Source: Micropterix aruncella
Taxonomy: Eukaryota; Arthropoda; Insecta; Lepidoptera; Micropterigidae
DNA length: 64,000 nucleotides
Direction: 5' to 3'
Assembly: GCA_944548615.1 (NCBI GenBank)
Contig: OX155967.1
Coordinates: 1,425,321 to 1,489,320, forward strand
The stretch's first letter is position 1. Each line of letters starts with the position of its first letter. The notes beneath the pieces are model-generated. The model had not been told where the DNA came from, ran no database searches, and saw only the letters and a list, made by a program, of their open reading frames with translations. Positions 56,001 to 60,707 of this stretch are shown piece after piece. The translations under genes were made by a program, and so were the position numbers.

Positions 56001-56738
56001 AAAGCAGAATGTGATACGAACGGTTGTCACTTTTCCACATTTAAACTGTCCACCGAAGATAAAGCAGCTGAATCTAAGACAGCACGAAATGAGTTCAAGC
56101 TTATTTGGACGGTTATATCTTGGCAAGATAAGTTTGGTGTGGGAAAATCCATGATTGTTCATTTCATAATCCGCTCTAACGTATTTCTCTGTCTTGTTTG
56201 CTAATTTACAATTTTCACTCAGTATTTATCGTTTAACTAATTTCCAATTTTAGTTCACAAGAAAACACAATCCAATATGAAAAAATTAAATACAAACGGA
56301 TCTGCCATGGAAATTACCGGAGTAGTCAGGTCCATCAAACTATTATTACACTTCTGGGGGGTGAGCGGTGGATTCCGGACTAACGACCGGCTGTGGTAGG
56401 TTTAGGACAGCTGTCTTGCCACATGTGAGCGTACACTTTACCACCCATTCACCCCCCTTTTGAAGCCATAGATGAGTGGCTCAAAAGCCTTCATATGAGT
56501 AGCTCAATAAAACGAATAAACTTTTGAGAAACTGTTGAAAATGAAAACAAATTTGATGGTTACATCAGTCATTTTTTTCCACCAGCTGATTTTAGAAGCA
56601 GCCTGGAGTTTTGCCCGAATCTCCTGGCCACATCTTCAGCCGATGGAACTAGTGGAAGGTCATCGCCTCTGGGACCCAGCCAGAGCCCTTAATTACAAAC
56701 TTCTGCTCAACTTTAAGGATTCATACAGTGGAGAATAT
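25665..56738 (+). CDS. Chpf: Chondroitin polymerizing factor (CHPF/CHPF2-like), 5' part, six exons in window
   Basis: Joined exons give 451 in-frame residues of a type II Golgi membrane protein. A short cytosolic tail is followed by a membrane anchor (about residues 18-38: NTVFFIGVIVGLALALTL), a stem, and a fringe-like beta-1,3-glycosyltransferase fold starting at KLFVGVLTS (about 104). The position holding a DDD/DxD metal motif in chondroitin synthases reads FFLVSDASF (about 178-186). Loss of that motif is the signature of the CHPF branch, which partners a CHSY-type synthase in extending GlcA/GalNAc repeats. CDLDAGILFSNSVL, NIGRCILHSVNLKC and YKLHAYVSRVYLEQ are further family blocks. Introns are 19972, 2551, 2417, 2316 and 2465 bp. 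The second glycosyltransferase half lies beyond the window. ATG 25665 has good context (AAAATGGCG) and directly precedes the anchor. Confidence 0.9.
26650..27597 (+). pseudogene. Broken protein gene of the TIR element, unknown family
   Basis: Begins MIEKKNSAFDALLKRKEK near 26650. A frameshift in an A-tract (about 26712-26720) moves to a frame read from about 26721 through 27276. That frame contains two imperfect 65-70 residue repeats (TGFDAAAVEETG...IISQEIY and TGFDAAAVVDIG...IISQEIY). More shifts follow: a Lys/Gly-rich stretch (27262-27310), then CSDGTIPKRFHREFQEMPYD and VALVETHEEDEVASEVLEE to a stop at about 27595. I do not recognise the family and see no DDE triad. It may be an accessory or DNA-binding protein of a non-autonomous copy. 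Confidence 0.5.
27549..27608. repeat. 60-bp near-perfect palindrome
   Basis: The 17-bp inner arms GGAGGAGATTGTGGATA and TATCCATAATCTCCTCC (one mismatch, 2-bp loop) are flanked by outer ATCGGAG/CTCCGAT arms. It covers the C-terminal codons and stop of the broken gene. Confidence 0.88.
28321..28633. mobile_element. MITE candidate
   Basis: The ends AGGCTAAGATCTCACGAAGC and GTAAGTAGCCT, with inner GCGGTTTTCACCC against the inverse of GAATGAAAACCGC, form imperfect inverted repeats around a GC-rich, non-coding 313-bp interior. No clear target duplication. Confidence 0.4.
28634..29355. other. Intronic sequence, nothing recognised
   Basis: No coding similarity or terminal structure seen. Confidence 0.4.
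29399..30115 (-). pseudogene. RLE non-LTR retroelement 3' end with endonuclease domain
   Basis: The minus frame 30110-29553 (185 codons) encodes a restriction-like endonuclease of the R2/R4/Utopia kind: RPDITLY (about residues 75-81) with the catalytic Asp, LIVELTVPWE (about 88-97) with the Glu, and a downstream YKLNKY Lys block, an arrangement typical of PD-(D/E)xK nucleases. It ends in LWLRRGSEWVVR and continues into the conserved 3' UTR through GGCAGCTCCGTTTGTATTTA at 29399. The reverse transcriptase and N-terminal fingers are absent (5' truncation near 30115). This copy explains the tails at 8940, 12545, 53098 and 56291. Confidence 0.85.
30501..30767. mobile_element. TTAA MITE, copy 1
   Basis: Starts TTAACCCTTCAGGCC and ends GGTCTGAGGGGTTAA; short inverted ends with TTAA suggest piggyBac-type mobilisation. 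Non-coding. The closely matching copy 2 is at 31807-32073. Confidence 0.75.
30884..31350 (-). mobile_element. Duplicate of Jockey 3' end (polyA tail to RT C-terminus)
   Basis: The region 30959-31350 is nearly identical to 40301-40690, including the terminal 100 codons of the reverse-transcriptase ORF (stop near 31052). Its polyA tail (30915-30942) is followed by the same ATTAGTACAG flank as the main Jockey. Because the flank is shared, this is a duplicated locus and not a separate retrotransposition. Confidence 0.85.
31351..31806. other. Single-copy spacer between duplicated blocks
   Basis: No coding or repeat signal. It separates the end of the first duplicated block from the MITE that starts the second. 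Confidence 0.5.
31807..32208. repeat. Second copy of duplicated block (MITE and right end of TTAA element)
   Basis: Matches 30501-30900 almost base for base, starting exactly at the MITE's TTAACCCTTCAGG and ending at the Jockey target site. The sequences left of the two copies are unrelated. Confidence 0.9.
32265..33363 (-). repeat. BEL 3' LTR
   Basis: Begins TGGTTATAAAATCC and ends TTCGTACA on +. Same length as 39197-40295 with about ten substitutions by eye. A 105-codon frame in it is repeated in the other LTR and is not a gene. Confidence 0.95.
33443..34672 (-). CDS. BEL/Pao integrase portion, separated by frameshift
   Basis: 409 codons continuing the polyprotein after the shift (LDERGLIRVGGRIANAPG). 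It holds the zinc-binding HHCC region (HEEMAHSGVE...CMLCKMRRA), the integrase core with catalytic Asp in VGVDYFGPV, Asp in IMSDNASNLK and Glu in GGCWESMVKSAKRAL, and the C-terminal DUF5641-type module (VGELVLILDP, GRWPRAIVTEVYPD). It would insert the cDNA. The apparent ATG is internal to the polyprotein and is not a genuine start. Confidence 0.92.
   Translation of the reverse strand: MYLDERGLIRVGGRIANAPGIPHDTKYPIILDGRDRYTQLLVVRTHEEMAHSGVETTLASLRQRFWLISPRQTVKKFIYQCMLCKMRRAKPVTALMGQLPMSRLQHHTRCFNAVGVDYFGPVQVTIRRKVEKRYGVLFSCLTTRAVHIELAFDLSTNSTIQAIRRFIARRGKPRVIMSDNASNLKSASAELKKVVSEIDDERIRERLSNDQIDWSFIPPASPHHGGCWESMVKSAKRALYAILKERAPSVEMMQTLLAEVESILNQRPISHITIDSRDQEPLTLQSFLLGHSNSIAMGKFTIGDICNRKQWRQTQALADAFWNRWSKEVLPMLVSRPKWKEVQPPLRVGELVLILDPSLERGRWPRAIVTEVYPDKTGVVRIVDVKVDGKIYRRSISKLVRLELSARIE
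34596..39134 (-). CDS. BEL/Pao Gag-Pol polyprotein (Gag, protease, RT, RNase H), frameshifted at end
   Basis: 1512 codons. In order: a coiled-coil Gag N-terminus (about residues 20-110); an Ala/His/Gly-rich repeat segment (three 22-24 residue copies of an EAGAxAPHGATHxAAHEGMRL-like unit, about 180-250); a DUF1759-type Gag core (ELPPFSGDPLQYLAFKSIF); zinc-binding CPNCTGDHFLSKC and CFKCLAPPHGRKNC; aspartic protease (YALLDSGSTVSIID); RT with FMDDLAFG as the catalytic box; and RNase H (IYCDASQEAM, RLELTAALLG, LWTDSMNVLWWI). Near 34665 the frame changes and the last about 30 residues are out of frame; the integrase continues in the next frame. BEL elements normally have one continuous ORF, so I read this as a mutation. 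Confidence 0.93.
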   Translation of the reverse strand: MESTAEKSNVSRRTWSQSSRRSERVQEVKEASEQLRRVTREQAKVAAEKKKLESEAITQREQLRATEEIATAKRRSEAAGAAAAIQVQHADLEAELQMLEADRQHALRVLDVVSEAYDSEKSGEWETRSYADLEETAGRTTLWAETQAPLTSYSEPDQIKPRNEERYRDRREEESDDEAMQHEAGAAAAHGSTRRAAHEGMRLEAGAVAPHGATHCAAHEGMRLEAGAAAPHGAAHRAAGGEIATEADAAATDAAAAAGSSTGDGSDDSASKKLISQVCRVISIASSKPQYNKELPPFSGDPLQYLAFKSIFNQSTKVIGLNAEQNLLRLQSAIRGRARDCVSGLLLSPANVGEIMKTLETLFGNPNVIIQRTLADLRKTRDLSEFIEAEELLQFACQVKNLVATVKSVNRIEHLWNPELLGSLVAKLPKNLLTLWLGDKGKGKPDEPVIIRFASWLETLAIDSQDAGIGPLDSGRKNQVVARDKKYKQQNHKNYVLNMTEQSRMKCPNCTGDHFLSKCERFRKLSLDSRWGVVKSLKRCFKCLAPPHGRKNCPAYKRFPRFKYHFLLTAADAALGGTEIITATAEGETQTGAIVAHTVANNRVLLQVLPITLIGPKGRKVVYALLDSGSTVSIIDREVAQELNIRGPPTNMEVCGIGSMKTSSKGAETVSFQIRGELGRKVFDVQAYSIAALNLPKLKNLSAAAFDFNTLTAVKVDKISDVQPRLLIGANCWELIVSRGLRSINDELSLSKTLLGWVPVGRVSVDRQNDALHSFCLSDSGSNDASLQRLLEENHRLEQDWPNKKRELADSVRSKKLLESTTSLNGGVWHTGLLWRDDRRVLPDSRPMALARLHAVERKMDRDRTYGDAYCQKMDKYLAEGYAEEVDPSKLAGRTDIWFLPHLGVCSAAKGNKLRIVHDAAASVKGVSLNSLLLTGPDYNQSIIGILFRFREHPVAFTADIGDMFMRIKVIEDDTYSQLFLWRGYRRDIEPHILKMSSLIFGSRSSPTSALYIRNKNAERFKNQYPLAVEAITDHHFMDDLAFGSSSIEEARNVIKNIIYIHQQGNFFLKGWASNYQSVLNEIPEERKATHNIALEKGEISSQRLLGLEWLPESDQLTFNFRLEKLDDALKTGQRVPTKREALKVVMSIYDPLGVLSPITIRAKVLMQKVWSSGVAWDEEVTQDIFKGWGEWINALRSAKDVRISRYHGVTKDHSENRQLHIYCDASQEAMCAVAYMRIARPGEEPTTSFIASKTRVAPLKKMTIPRLELTAALLGAELAKKITSVYKIKFHEKILWTDSMNVLWWIRSRSSDHQQFVSNRLGVLDELTTPEEWRWLSGNSNPADEATRAKSKIDLSPESRWLNGPEYLRQPPEVWPAKVPHQPGEKDKISLEYKPLAVFALHAVPTSTIDVARFSQHRRLLRVAAYVRKFIQLCRGATNNCILNGQDIASAEIILLKESQSRSFKKEIELIRVKGTLPRNSRLIGLNVLRRAGLNKSRRPHRKCAGYTTRH
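39197..40295 (-). repeat. BEL 5' LTR
   Basis: Partner of 32265-33363. On the minus strand it is followed by TAAGTGATCCATCGCAGCCG, where a tRNA primer site would be expected; I could not assign the tRNA. Confidence 0.95.
40386..42712 (-). pseudogene. Jockey ORF2: endonuclease-reverse transcriptase with internal deletion
   Basis: The part 42712-41444 (422 codons) is an apurinic-type endonuclease: RLATWNINGL, ISEAHC with catalytic Glu, GGDWNAKH and SSDHTPVL. Then the RT begins abruptly: PDHQFGFRRKHGTVEQVHRV in another frame near 41440, AFLDIQQAFDKVWH, AGVPQGSVLGP, TATFADDTAVLA and the C-terminal thumb to the stop near 40386. The fingers segment usually between endonuclease and HQFGFR (about 100 residues) is missing, and the frame changes at the junction (about 41455-41475), so the enzyme is dead. 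Confidence 0.9.
42715..44093 (-). pseudogene. Jockey ORF1: Gag-like nucleic-acid-binding protein, one frameshift
   Basis: Starts at 44093 with a Ser/Pro-rich region. At the GGGG run 43670-43673 (CCCC on minus) the frame shifts into YGIENVNKLTELL. A PRE_C2HC-like central domain and three CCHC knuckles follow (CQRCQQYGHSKNYC, CVKCAQSHKTSDC, CALCQGSHPANYKGC), then a charged C-terminus to 42715. ORF1 proteins of this clade coat the element RNA. A one-base gain in the homopolymer explains the break. Confidence 0.88.
44499..45025. other. AT-rich intron sequence
   Basis: No coding frame. The end (about 44940-45010) has AAATAAAGAATTTGAATTG, reminiscent of a short non-LTR tail, but without a paired duplication. 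Confidence 0.35.
45030..45943 (-). mobile_element. piggyBac transposon remnant adjacent to Chpf exon 2
   Basis: TTAA at 45026-45029 and 45944-45947 bounds inverted ends CCCTTTGTAGC and GCTATAAAGGG. The 914-bp remnant contains the last part of a piggyBac transposase on minus. The right TTAA lies 28 bp before exon 2. Confidence 0.85.
45220..45574 (-). pseudogene. piggyBac transposase C-terminal fragment
   Basis: The frame from 45574 encodes NSWLLYRRERK, then SSAEFRLEIGETLCELG and a basic/Pro segment ending VRQDQVGH. After one stop it continues PIWVEKRIRCKIPKCTGVS and CEKCSVALC, the cysteine-rich domain that closes piggyBac transposases. The DDD catalytic core is missing. Confidence 0.82.
45976..46297 (+). 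CDS. Chpf: Chpf exon 2
   Basis: Starts after TTTGTCCAG and encodes REATAVNRTLAHNVNKIKFF through CDL. It holds the potential N-glycosylation site NRT and the DxD-replacing SDAS. Ends in phase 1 at GATTTAG before GTTTGT. Confidence 0.88.
46298..47199. other. Chpf intron 2, first part
   Basis: 46540-47200 is GC-richer and repeat-like, with CTCCTAGAAGGAGTCCTACC / CTCCTTCTAGGAG inverted words near 47035-47080. No coding domain could be assigned. Confidence 0.35.
47200..47400 (-). pseudogene. mariner transposase fragment, minus strand
   Basis: The minus frames read RCCWEALTHPPYCS and EERHPWPSIYF, matching the segment around HPPYSPDL and what follows in mariner transposases. Includes a (GA)n run near 47308-47325. 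Nearly the same sequence occurs in the opposite orientation at 47540-47720. Confidence 0.7.
47420..47725 (+). pseudogene. mariner transposase fragment, plus strand
   Basis: 88 open codons: KHPETLTDVIILLHDNARPH with the conserved second Asp, QKLRWEALIHPPFSPELSP and CDFHIYN, standard mariner blocks leading to the third catalytic Asp (here SPCDF). Broken after 47689. Confidence 0.82.
47812..48345 (+). repeat. Unidentified repeat family A, copy 1
   Basis: Starts with the CTCCTGGACGGTTTGCGCAC region and contains the core GGGAGAGGACCGCGCAAGCG at 48070-48089, ending near GGTGACGGGTTTGCCC. Non-coding, GC-rich relative to its surroundings, in Chpf intron 2. Confidence 0.75.
48346..48848. other. AT-rich end of Chpf intron 2
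   Basis: Nothing recognised up to the exon 3 acceptor. Confidence 0.5.
48849..49000 (+). CDS. Chpf: Chpf exon 3
   Basis: Follows TTGCATGTAG; its first two bases complete an Asp codon with exon 2. Encodes AGILFSNSVLKKV through CTESIQ and ends before GTGAGT, phase 0. Confidence 0.88.
49190..49680 (+). pseudogene. R1/I-like non-LTR C-terminal fragment
   Basis: Encodes RAHQFNLGLTESKDCRICGE and DSIHIVGCCPGLAAKRHSLL with the CCHC motif (C-x2-C-H-C type) that closes ORF2 of R1/I/Jockey-group elements, a stop near 49573, and a short 3' UTR. Upstream domains are missing. Confidence 0.75.
49740..50225 (+). pseudogene. Decayed reverse-transcriptase fragment
   Basis: Across several frames: SKALQMFLSWTR, SLIDPNNHFKFLGKKI-type and LSWPFLIYDFTKSQLSRLD, consistent with the RT thumb of a non-LTR element. 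Many stops; family not assignable. Confidence 0.5.
50268..50785 (+). repeat. Repeat family A, copy 2
   Basis: The most complete copy: GCGCTCCTGGACGGTCTGCG at the start, the core GGGAGAGGACCGCGCAAGCG at 50513-50532, TTAAGGCGTTGGCCTCTTAC, and AACTTCCTGAGGTGACGGG at the end. It is followed by a frame (50753-51016) with SKHNFGLALKLPSLLYTNMR that could be a decayed ORF start, suggesting the repeat is a retroelement 5' UTR. Confidence 0.75.
51060..51290 (+). pseudogene. mariner transposase middle fragment
   Basis: One frame reads AMATVFWAPQGIHIDFLQTG, then TIMVQYYSGLLGRF and VLKEKRPRIF, the block around the first catalytic Asp of mariner transposases (VFWDxxGI; the Asp appears as Ala). Only about 75 codons remain. 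It ends about 130 bp before Chpf exon 4. Confidence 0.75.
51418..51546 (+). CDS. Chpf: Chpf exon 4 (43 codons)
   Basis: Acceptor CATCCTCAG, donor GTAAGT. Encodes GQTMRHQKLHPTW through SPEDIYKLHAYVSR, matching the family block just before the VYLE motif of exon 5. Confidence 0.85.
51547..52036. other. Chpf intron 4, first part
   Basis: No coding or repeat signal beyond AT-rich sequence. Confidence 0.4.
52050..52749 (-). mobile_element. 5'-truncated non-LTR element with RNase H (I/R1-like), with target duplication
   Basis: The minus frame 52747-52130 (205 codons) encodes an RNase H tail (VTLQWIKGHSDSLGNDAADE, with the conserved His and Asp) and a terminal CCHC (CRGCMEEEETPQHVLMEC). The 3' end has a (CTAA)n tail. 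The 13-bp GTCTAAACGGTTA lies at 52037-52049 and 52750-52762, a clean target duplication. Confidence 0.9.
52763..53097. other. AT-rich spacer
   Basis: Contains repeated TCGATATRTTGG/ATATCGAT words (52795-52915) but no gene. Confidence 0.4.
53098..53205 (+). mobile_element. RLE retroelement 3' UTR fragment
   Basis: Matches the terminal part of the family 3' UTR: CACCTCCCAGAAGTGTAATA, GATGGGCCCGA, GAATTCCATGGCAGCTC and a TTTATATTTTATTTAT tail. Confidence 0.75.
53215..53735 (+). pseudogene. CR1/Jockey-group non-LTR C-terminal fragment
   Basis: Encodes YNSLETRRYISLIIFVYKLI, CELYVPVNYTARR and VGRVIALLNSLPTEIDIF to a stop at 53547, the typical last exon-like block of such RT ORFs. The 3' UTR ends in (TAAA)n at 53705-53729. 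5'-truncated; the tail lies about 130 bp before Chpf exon 5. Confidence 0.8.
53863..54120 (+). CDS. Chpf: Chpf exon 5 (86 codons)
   Basis: Acceptor TTTGTATTTCAG, donor GTATGT. Encodes VYLEQSLAELKTLRAQIA, a Pro-rich loop with a possible NSSW glycosylation site, and FDILRWVPFNKTHMW. Confidence 0.88.
54290..54650 (+). repeat. Repeat family A, copy 3
   Basis: Lacks the first half but has the core GGGAGAGGACCGCGCAAGCG at 54342-54361, the GGCGCTGGCCTCTGACGGGC block and AACTTCCTGAGGTGACAGG. Confidence 0.75.
54651..55305. other. Repeat-like intron 5 sequence
   Basis: 54700-54860 and 55130-55300 share words with sequence near 50150-50260 and 47090-47180 (GGGCCCATT/GGCCTGA-type) and may be further decayed parts of the same retroelement as family A. 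No frame survives. Confidence 0.35.
55306..55765 (+). repeat. Repeat family A, copy 4
   Basis: Diverged copy with GCCAATCGACTGTGTACTCC (compare copy 2), AGCGGGGGTACTTG and CTTCCTGGAGTGGCGAG. The GGGAGAGGACCGCG core has been lost. Confidence 0.65.
55766..56290. other. Intron 5 sequence, nothing recognised
   Basis: No coding domain or terminal repeat seen. Confidence 0.4.
56291..56472 (-). mobile_element. RLE retroelement 3' UTR copy, minus strand
   Basis: On + it reads AAATACAAACGGATCTGCCATGG through GTGGTAGGTTTAGGACAGCTGTCTTGCC-type blocks to CACCCATTCACCCC, the same tail as 29399-29600, slightly diverged. Confidence 0.82.
56586..56738 (+). CDS. Chpf: Chpf exon 6 (51 codons)
   Basis: Acceptor TTTTTTCCACCAG, donor GTAAGA, phase 0. 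Encodes LILEAAWSFARISWPHL through DPARALNYKLLLNF, the linker leading to the second glycosyltransferase domain. No further exon is seen before 64000. Confidence 0.85.
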
Positions 56739-57289
56739 GTAAGATTTTTAAGGTCCTGTAACAAGAAATTAGCGCAAAACACCACTTTCCATTATGGTGG
56801 CCATAGCATAGTTTTTAAATGATTCTCATATAAATTATATGTGCAGTAAGAAATCTTTTTTAAATTTTATAACCATTTTTTAAATACAGTTTTGAAGCAA
56901 ATCCAACCAAGTCCAAGGCGTATCTGTTGGAGATTATGATAGGGTGACTTTCAGTGCGACTTTAGTGGCCATCTTGACCATATTATAATATACATATACA
57001 TATGCTGCAATTACATTAGTTAAGATTAATCGGCACAGAAAGCCACCCCTTGATAATATTTACATAAAAAGATGAGACATACTTAATGCTAATATAATAC
57101 GTATGCGTTGTAACGCACTTCGCGTTTTTTCCGATTTGTTTTTCCACAATTTCCTTCCACAATATTCATTCACTTTAGCGATCGATGGCGTCGTGTTCAT
57201 TTTTGACAGTTCAGACTTTTTCGCGCGGCTGACCAATCAGAAGCGAGTAGTGACGCCTGCGATGATTCGATGAGAATCGTTGCCAGAAA
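56739..57289. other. Start of Chpf intron 6
   Basis: No exon 7 candidate or element was found here. Confidence 0.4.
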
Positions 57290-57309
57290 CAAAGGAGACT
57301 GTACGATGT

Positions 57310-57380
57310 TCGGGATATCGACCAAAAACTATAGAAAAGAGATATCGACCAAAAACGGGATATCGACCAAAAACTATATA
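57310..57380 (+). repeat. Three short tandem copies of ATATCGACCAAAAAC
   Basis: GATATCGACCAAAAAC occurs three times in about 65 bp directly left of the truncated LTR, where the missing LTR start should be. Confidence 0.85.
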
Positions 57381-58195
57381 TAGAGAAACCATAGAAACTA
57401 TAGAAAAGGTACAAAAGACGACAAAGTTTCAGAATTTCTTTATTATTCTACCGAAACGTTACATTCTGCACGGAAGAAGTCCGTGCAGTTAAAAGAAGAT
57501 AAAAGATATTGAAAATCAAAAATAAAAGAATATAAAAAGCCTTTAAAGGAAAATCAAATGTAAAATATAATAAAATAGCACAAATTAAAAACAATGTAAA
57601 AAATAATAAATAAAACGCTAGTCAGCGGAGAGGGGAGAAACTCAGGGTCGGCTCTCCGTTCTTGCTTCAATTATACAGATAAAACTTACAACTAAAATGA
57701 TTAAAACATTAAAATACAATAAATCGATGGTTCAGGTAGGGGAAAGGTTTGAATCTCGCGCGTTGAGCGGCAGTTCCCACGGCGAACACCAGGGGCGCTG
57801 ACGTCTTCCTCGCTCGGCGCGCGGACGATAAGATACTCCGCCACTATCGTACTGGTACGATACGAGACTCGGCAGGAGTAAGTATGGAGAAGCGGCAGGG
57901 CCCAAATATCACGCCAGTCGACGGGGCGAGAAGGCGGACGTAGTACGATGTGGCGGTAGTCAATGTCGGCAATCCGCCGCGCAGATCACAACTGCCGCTG
58001 TAGCATTAATCCACCGCAGAATAAGGCCGCTGTAGAATTAATCCGCCTTAGAATAAGGCCGTTTTCAAAATCCTCCACGGAGATCCCTGCAGCCGTAGAA
58101 AGGCTTCATTACAATATGATCGCGCCAAGGACGAAAACGGATCATCGAAAGGAACAGCGACTATCGCCTCAGTCCAGTCGCTGATTTCCGATACA
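57373..58195 (-). repeat. Left LTR of a deleted LTR element (start truncated)
   Basis: Matches 58378-59206. It ends CGATACA; the first about 20 bp (TGTAACATTTTG...) are replaced by the GATATCGACC repeats. Confidence 0.8.
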
Positions 58196-58355
58196 TCGTC
58201 TAAATAGGATGAAAATATAGCACTTAGTCTTTTTAATGCATGTTACTATTTTAAAAAAAGTTTATTTACATGGTTCGTACGATTTTTATTATTTTTAAAA
58301 AAAAATTATAACTATAATTGAAGCAAGAGCTGTAGAAGTTTTGTTGGGCACCACA

Positions 58356-59206
58356 TGTAACATTTTGTTTTAGATATATATATAGGAACCATAGAAACTA
58401 TAGAAAATGTACAAAAGACGACAAAGTTTCAGAATTTCTTTATTATACGAAAGAGACGTTACGTTATGCACAGAAGAAGTCTGTGCAGCTAAATACATAA
58501 AATGTAGATAAACGATAATTAAAATCAAATAATAAAAGAATATAAAAAGCCTTTAAAGGAAAATCAGATATAAAATATAATAAAATAGAACAATTTAAAA
58601 ACGATGTAAAACAATAATAATTAAAAACGCTAGTCAGCGGAGAGGGGAGAACTCAGGGTCGGCTCTCTGTTCTTGCTTCAATTATAAAGATAAAACTTAC
58701 AACTAAAATGATTAAAACATTAAAATACAATAAATCGATGGTTCAGGTAGGGGAAAGGTTTGAATCTCGCGCGTTGAGCGGCAGTTCCCACGGCGAACAC
58801 CAGGGGCGCTGACGTCTTCCTCGCTCGGCGCGCGGACGATAAGATACTCCGCCACTATCGTACTGGTACGATACGAGACTCGGCAGGAGTAAGTATGGAG
58901 AAGCGGCAGGGCCCAAATATCACGCCAGTCGACGGGGCGAGAAGGCGGACGTAGTACGATGTGGCGGTAGTCAATGTCGGCAATCCGCCGCGCAGATCAC
59001 AACTGCCGCTGTAGCATTAATCCACCGCAGAATAAGGCCGCTGTAGAATTAATCCGCCTTAGAATAAGGCCGTTTTCAAAATCCTCCACGGAGATCCCTG
59101 CAGCCGTAGAAAGGCTTCATTACAATATGATCGCGCCAAGGACGAAAACGGATCATCGAAAGGAACAGCGACTATCGCCTCAGTCCAGTCGCTGATTTCC
59201 GATACA
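58356..59206 (-). repeat. Right LTR of a deleted LTR element
   Basis: 851 bp, TGTAACATTTTG to CGATACA. On the minus strand it is followed after two bases by TGGTGCCCAACA (58342-58353), a plausible primer-binding site, so the element ran on the minus strand. Only about 160 bp of internal sequence (58196-58355) remain and no genes. A 73-codon frame identical in both LTRs is not a gene. Confidence 0.8.
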
Positions 59207-59759
59207 TCATCAAACGATCCAATAAAAGTCACTTCATAGTTCTAACATCGAGCAAACTCACCAGGTAATAGTCCTAAATCACACACAGACTCCCCGGGAT
59301 CTCGTTCGGAATCAAGTCGGATTCGAAATGACCCAAATTATCTTTTGGCTGGTAGACCGCCAAACTTTTGGCGGGCCCGGCGAGGAAACCCCTTATCGAT
59401 ACGCGCGAGTTTTAAAAATCAAATTCGACATTTGAATTGCGTTATAATAAAATATTAAAATCATGTGATAATAAAATTGATTTTTATTTATAGTGAAAAC
59501 TATGATGAAATACCCATATTGCACTATCCTTAATTTAAAATCCGGAATCCAAAATGGTAAGGAACCAACGACCTTCGAAAGCTGTCAATCTACATTCCAC
59601 AATTCCATCAGAGAATAATTAAAATATTCTGAATGTAAATCTATGCGCTAACAAAAATAATTAGGAATTATGACCAAAAGACTAATAAAAAACTATAACT
59701 AAATAATTCTATTTTAAAATCAAAATCTACAACTAATTAAATCTATTGTATATAATATA
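59207..59759. other. Spacer between LTR and CR1-like element
   Basis: AT-rich; no coding signal. Confidence 0.45.
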
Positions 59760-59807
59760 TTAGATAAACTGGAACAGACGGACAATGCCAGAAATCAAGC
59801 AGGGTTA

Positions 59808-60296
59808 ATGAACGATGTAGAGATCAGTGGTGTGCCGCACACTGATAAGGAGAATCTTTACGCCATGATATTGCAACTTGGAAATTCAATAGGACTCAAG
59901 ATGGATGACCGCGAGATTGATTATGCATATCGTATTACACCGCGAAGACACGAGCAGGATATAAAATCGCAGCCAAGGACTCCCCTTATCATCGCCAAGT
60001 TCACAACACGGAGGATGAAGGAGCAATTCATGGACGCCATTAGAAACCTCCAAAAGTCTCGAGCATCTGGAATTAACACGAAAGACATGGGCCTAAACAC
60101 AATTCCAACCAGGATCTACATATCAGATCGGCTGACTCTGCTGAATCGTGTACTTTATAAAAAAACGAGAGACCTAGCAAAAGAAATGAGATTCAGATTT
60201 GTATGGTTAAAAAACTGCAGAATCTATGTCCGTCAAAAAGAGGGTACAAATATTATTCCGATTTTATGCGAGCAAGACTTAAAGCTAATTCACTAA
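59808..60296 (+). pseudogene. CR1-like ORF1 C-terminal part
   Basis: 162 codons (open about 15 codons further upstream). Encodes NDVEISGVPHTDKENLY, DDREIDYAYRITPRR and PLIIAKFTTRRMKEQFMDAI, the RRM-like and C-terminal domains of L1/CR1-type ORF1 RNA-binding proteins, where an N-terminal coiled coil normally precedes. The coiled coil is missing because of 5' truncation. Confidence 0.78.
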
Positions 60297-60707
60297 CAAA
60301 CGATAGAAATATGCCTCTCTTTAACCTAAAAACCAGCATTTTCCGTCATTTGCAATTAAGTCTATTTTCACATTTATTAGATATGATTTTAAATTGCATT
60401 TATTATAAAATAGAATATATTATTATTTATATTAGAATTTATTATTTACATGTAAATTCTAACACTAATGCTATTCATTTATTACCTGTAAATATTGAAA
60501 TGAAGTATTCTTATTTATCAAAAACAACGTATAATGGAATATGTTTATACCTCGAGAAAATCACCTGCCAAACAGTCGACTTTGTGGCGATAAAATCCTT
60601 ATTGGAGAATATTAACATCAACATCTGCAACCGTAATGAACTAATACTTTCTCTGTTAGTAAACCCTATTCATATATTTAGTTCTTTAGCAATAAAATTC
60701 GTATTTT

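Noticed and set aside
56881..56960. Possible Chpf exon 7 after TAAATACAG
   Set aside because: In the required phase the frame stops at once (TTTTGA) and there is no family similarity.
57963..58184. 73-codon frame, repeated identically at 58974-59195
   Set aside because: Another LTR-internal frame; identity only reflects the LTR duplication.
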